DNA of 7,321 nucleotides from Candidatus Eiseniibacteriota bacterium (GTDB lineage Bacteria > Eisenbacteria > RBG-16-71-46), in assembly GCA_005893365.1 (NCBI GenBank), contig VBPB01000292.1, positions 1 to 7,321 on the forward strand. The letters run 5' to 3'. This document shows positions 5,691 through 7,321 of this stretch, piece after piece. The translations under genes were made by a program, and so were the position numbers. How positions within the stretch are numbered: position 1 is the first letter of the stretch; every line of letters starts with the position of its first letter. Below the pieces are notes generated by a model. That model was not told where the DNA came from. It worked only from the letters and a program-made list of their open reading frames with translations, and searched no databases.

Positions 5691-7001
5691 CTACGAGCCG
5701 CCGGTCGGCGCTTCGTTCAGGCGGTACCAGTTCACGCGGCGGGTGGCGATCATGACCACCCCGAGGGCCCCGAACAGCAGCAGGGCGCCGAGCAGGAGCG
5801 CGTAGTCCTCCGACTGGAGGATCACGTAGAGCAAGCCGTAGAGCGTCGCCAGCAGCGCGCCGAATCCGATCCCGCGGCCGGAGCTGCCGAGCATGTGGCC
5901 GGTGTAGAAGGTGAGCAGGCCCGCGCAGGCGCCCCCCGCGACCCCGTAGGCCATCGCGAACGGCAGATGCTCCGAGAGCGAGACCAGCAGCAGGAAGAAG
6001 ATCGCCAGCGCCGCCGCCACCAGCCCGTACTGGATCGGGTGGATGGCCAGGCGCCGCAGCGTCTCGAACAGGAAGAACGCGACGAAGGTCAGGGCCACGA
6101 AGAGGATGCCGTACTTCACGGCCCGCTCCGACTGCTGGTAGACGTCGACCGGTTGGACGAAGCGCACGCTCAGATCGTTCCCCTGCGGGCCGAACTGGTC
6201 GACCCGCTCGCGCGCGGCGATCGCGCTCGGGACCCCGGTCGCGAACCGCGACACCCGCCACCGGGCGTGGAAGCCCTTGGGGGCGATCCGGCGCTCGTCG
6301 GGGCTGAAGCCGCCGGTGAACCCGGGATGGGGCCAGTCGCCGTCCATCGTCACGTCGGTGTTGGCACCCAGCGGCACGAAGCCCAGGTGGTCGGTGCCGG
6401 TCAACTCGAGGCGGGCGTCCACGTCCCATGACGGGCGCCCGCCGGGCAGGTCGAGCGCGGCCGAGAAACCCGGCCCCACCCACGCCAAGTCGGTCTGCGG
6501 GCTCACCGGCAGAGGCGTGTCGCCGAGCCTCACGATCGGGACGACGCGCAGGCCCCGCGGATCGCTCACGCCGAACGCCAGGCGCGCGCGGGCGGGGCCG
6601 ACGGCCGCGTACCCCGGCTCGACCTCCGCCGGAGCCGGGGTCGCGAAGGTCGCGCGCAGGTGCGTCATCGCGCGATACACCGGTACCCGATAGATGCCGC
6701 GTTGCCGGCTCTCCACCCGCACGTCGCTCCCGATGTTCAGGGACTCCGGCAGCACCACGCGCTCCTGGCGGTGCACGGTGCTGTCGGAGGCGCTCCCGAT
6801 CCGGCGCGTGGGCGTCTCGATCACCAGGATGGGTCCGAACAGGAGCTGGGCCCGCGCCGAGGACTGCGCCACGTCCCCCACCACGCGATCCCGGTAGCGG
6901 GCGCGGTCCGCGACCACGCCCCAGATGAGCCCGAGCGGGATCAGCGACAGGCCGAGCAGGAGGGACAGGACGAAGAGCTTGACCACGGCTTGGTTGCGCA
7001 T
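5691..7001 (-). CDS. creD: CreD-family inner-membrane protein
   Basis: The protein has 436 residues, close to E. coli CreD (450). One N-terminal helix (about 8-29) is followed by a large extracytoplasmic domain (30-290), then five helices (about 296-314, 325-341, 347-366, 378-397 and 400-419). Family signatures are clear: RGIYRVPVYRA (101-111), VRFVQPVDVYQQSERAVKYGIL (to 300), FFLFETLRRLAIHPIQYGLV, LLLVSLSEHLPFAMAY and SEDYALLLG, ending near RRVNWYRL. In enterobacteria creD is induced by the CreBC two-component system and affects envelope properties and beta-lactam or colicin tolerance; its biochemical activity is unknown. No creB or creC lies beside it here and no paired TTCAC CreB boxes are visible, so control must differ or act from elsewhere. 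The ATG (complement of 6999-7001) has a strong ribosome-binding site 8 nt upstream. Confidence 0.9.
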   Translation of the reverse strand: MRNQAVVKLFVLSLLLGLSLIPLGLIWGVVADRARYRDRVVGDVAQSSARAQLLFGPILVIETPTRRIGSASDSTVHRQERVVLPESLNIGSDVRVESRQRGIYRVPVYRAMTHLRATFATPAPAEVEPGYAAVGPARARLAFGVSDPRGLRVVPIVRLGDTPLPVSPQTDLAWVGPGFSAALDLPGGRPSWDVDARLELTGTDHLGFVPLGANTDVTMDGDWPHPGFTGGFSPDERRIAPKGFHARWRVSRFATGVPSAIAARERVDQFGPQGNDLSVRFVQPVDVYQQSERAVKYGILFVALTFVAFFLFETLRRLAIHPIQYGLVAAALAIFFLLLVSLSEHLPFAMAYGVAGGACAGLLTFYTGHMLGSSGRGIGFGALLATLYGLLYVILQSEDYALLLGALLLFGALGVVMIATRRVNWYRLNEAPTGGS

Positions 7002-7009
7002 CGGGCACG

Positions 7010-7016
7010 CCTCCTC
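7010..7016 (-). promoter_or_regulatory. Shine-Dalgarno site of the creD-like gene
   Basis: On the minus strand this reads GAGGAGG, 8 nt upstream of the ATG at 7001. It fixes the 436-residue start and argues against any longer frame. Confidence 0.7.
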
Positions 7017-7045
7017 AAGTTGACGCCAAGGACTTTATGAAACAA

Positions 7046-7074
7046 AGCATACGCCGATGGCAGACGCCTCGCAA
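7046..7074 (-). promoter_or_regulatory. Candidate sigma-70-type promoter for the creD-like gene
   Basis: Reading the minus strand, TTGCGA (7069-7074) and TATGCT (7046-7051) are separated by exactly 17 nt. Each matches the housekeeping consensus at four of six positions. The nearby stretch 7031-7052 is one of the few A+T-rich segments in the window, and initiation would give a leader of about 35-40 nt. An imperfect palindrome CTTT-n7-AAAG (7033-7047) covers the expected start region and could bind a regulator. This is pattern matching only. Confidence 0.35.
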
Positions 7075-7122
7075 CCACGATCTTGGACGGGAATGCCGCT
7101 TGGAATCCAGGCCGGCCGGGGC

Positions 7123-7140
7123 TTCCCTGATTGCAGGGGA
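7123..7140 (-). terminator. Weak hairpin after the helix-turn-helix gene
   Basis: TTCCCT (7123-7128) pairs with AGGGGA (7135-7140) around a 6-nt loop, with one G-T wobble, 7 bases beyond the helix-turn-helix gene's stop. The stem is short and has no T-run, so it is only a weak candidate for ending that transcript before creD. Confidence 0.15.
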
Positions 7141-7147
7141 GTAACGG

Positions 7148-7321
7148 TCAGGCGGCTCGGCCCCGGGCGGTTTTTCTGGCCCTGACCCTGAGCTCCACGT
7201 CGCAGTCCAGCACCTGAAGAAGCGCCAGGAGCCGATCCACCGACTTGCGCTCGTTCGTCTGATCCAGGAGCCGATAGAACTGGGCCGCGGAGGTCCCGAG
7301 GCGGCGGATGATCTCGCGCTT
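7148..7321 (-). CDS. C-terminal part of a small helix-turn-helix (XRE/antitoxin-like) protein, 5' end outside window
   Basis: No start codon lies inside the window, but the minus-strand frame is open from 7321 to a TGA (complement of 7148-7150), giving 57 residues. It begins KREIIRRLGTSAAQFYRLLDQ, continues NERKSVDRLLALLQVLDCD and then VELRVRARKTA, with a basic tail. LGTSxxQxYRLLD...KSVDxLLALLxVLxCDVEL is the recognition-helix region and C-terminal end of small XRE-type DNA-binding proteins. Many of these are antitoxins of type II toxin-antitoxin pairs or autorepressors. The partner, if any, would be upstream of the gene, outside the window. A 12-bp direct repeat (7225-7236 and 7264-7275), 39 bp apart and in frame, encodes the repeated RLL of two successive helices. 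The helix-turn-helix call is fairly secure; the antitoxin role is inference. Confidence 0.65.
   Translation of the reverse strand, partial: KREIIRRLGTSAAQFYRLLDQTNERKSVDRLLALLQVLDCDVELRVRARKTARGRAA

Noticed and set aside
5596..7008. A 470-codon minus-strand frame overlapping the creD-like gene
   Set aside because: Its product is Arg/Pro/Gly-rich without membrane segments or motifs, whereas the neighbouring frame encodes a full CreD-like protein with a good ribosome-binding site.
7225..7275. Pair of 12-bp direct repeats 39 bp apart
   Set aside because: They lie in frame within the helix-turn-helix gene and encode repeated RLL helix segments. Two copies do not make a CRISPR or iteron array.

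Overview
The window is a G+C-rich stretch of bacterial chromosome. Third codon positions are strongly G/C throughout, starts include TTG and GTG as well as ATG, and Shine-Dalgarno sites are clear where present. No gene pins the lineage. The mix (GT-C glycosyltransferase, RecQ, APC permease, solo CreD, small exported beta-protein) would suit an environmental, Gram-negative-type high-GC phylum such as Eisenbacteria, Acidobacteriota, Gemmatimonadota or Myxococcota. That placement is inference.

Layout. Positions 1-1074 (+) hold the 3' end of a GT-C type membrane glycosyltransferase. Its stop codon lies at the left edge of a 168-bp palindromic element (1071-1238, with 27-bp perfect terminal inverted repeats). 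The element looks like a non-autonomous IS630/Tc1-type miniature transposon (MITE) inserted at a CTAG site. Next comes a RecQ-family helicase (1286-2908, +) that has the helicase core, a zinc-cysteine cluster and an HRDC domain, but apparently no winged-helix domain. An APC-superfamily permease (2931-4213, +) follows 22 nt later; its reading frame is broken near 3941, so the last part lies in another frame.

After a short gap with a possible terminator hairpin comes a two-gene unit. One gene encodes a 115-residue exported beta-rich protein (4336-4683, +). The other encodes a 319-residue single-pass membrane protein of unknown function (4680-5639, +), whose GTG start overlaps the previous stop. 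A strong hairpin at 5626-5660 separates these genes from the convergent minus-strand creD-like gene (5691-7001). Last, at 7148-7321 (-), is the C-terminal part of a small helix-turn-helix (antitoxin-like) protein that runs off the window edge.

The genes do not form one pathway. The points most worth a second look are the MITE-like palindrome that landed on a stop codon and kept it intact, the trimmed RecQ architecture, the frameshifted permease with an apparent small deletion, and the translationally coupled pair of unknown proteins. I see no CRISPR array, rRNA, tRNA, phage genes or complete insertion sequence, and no convincing wholly new multi-gene system.
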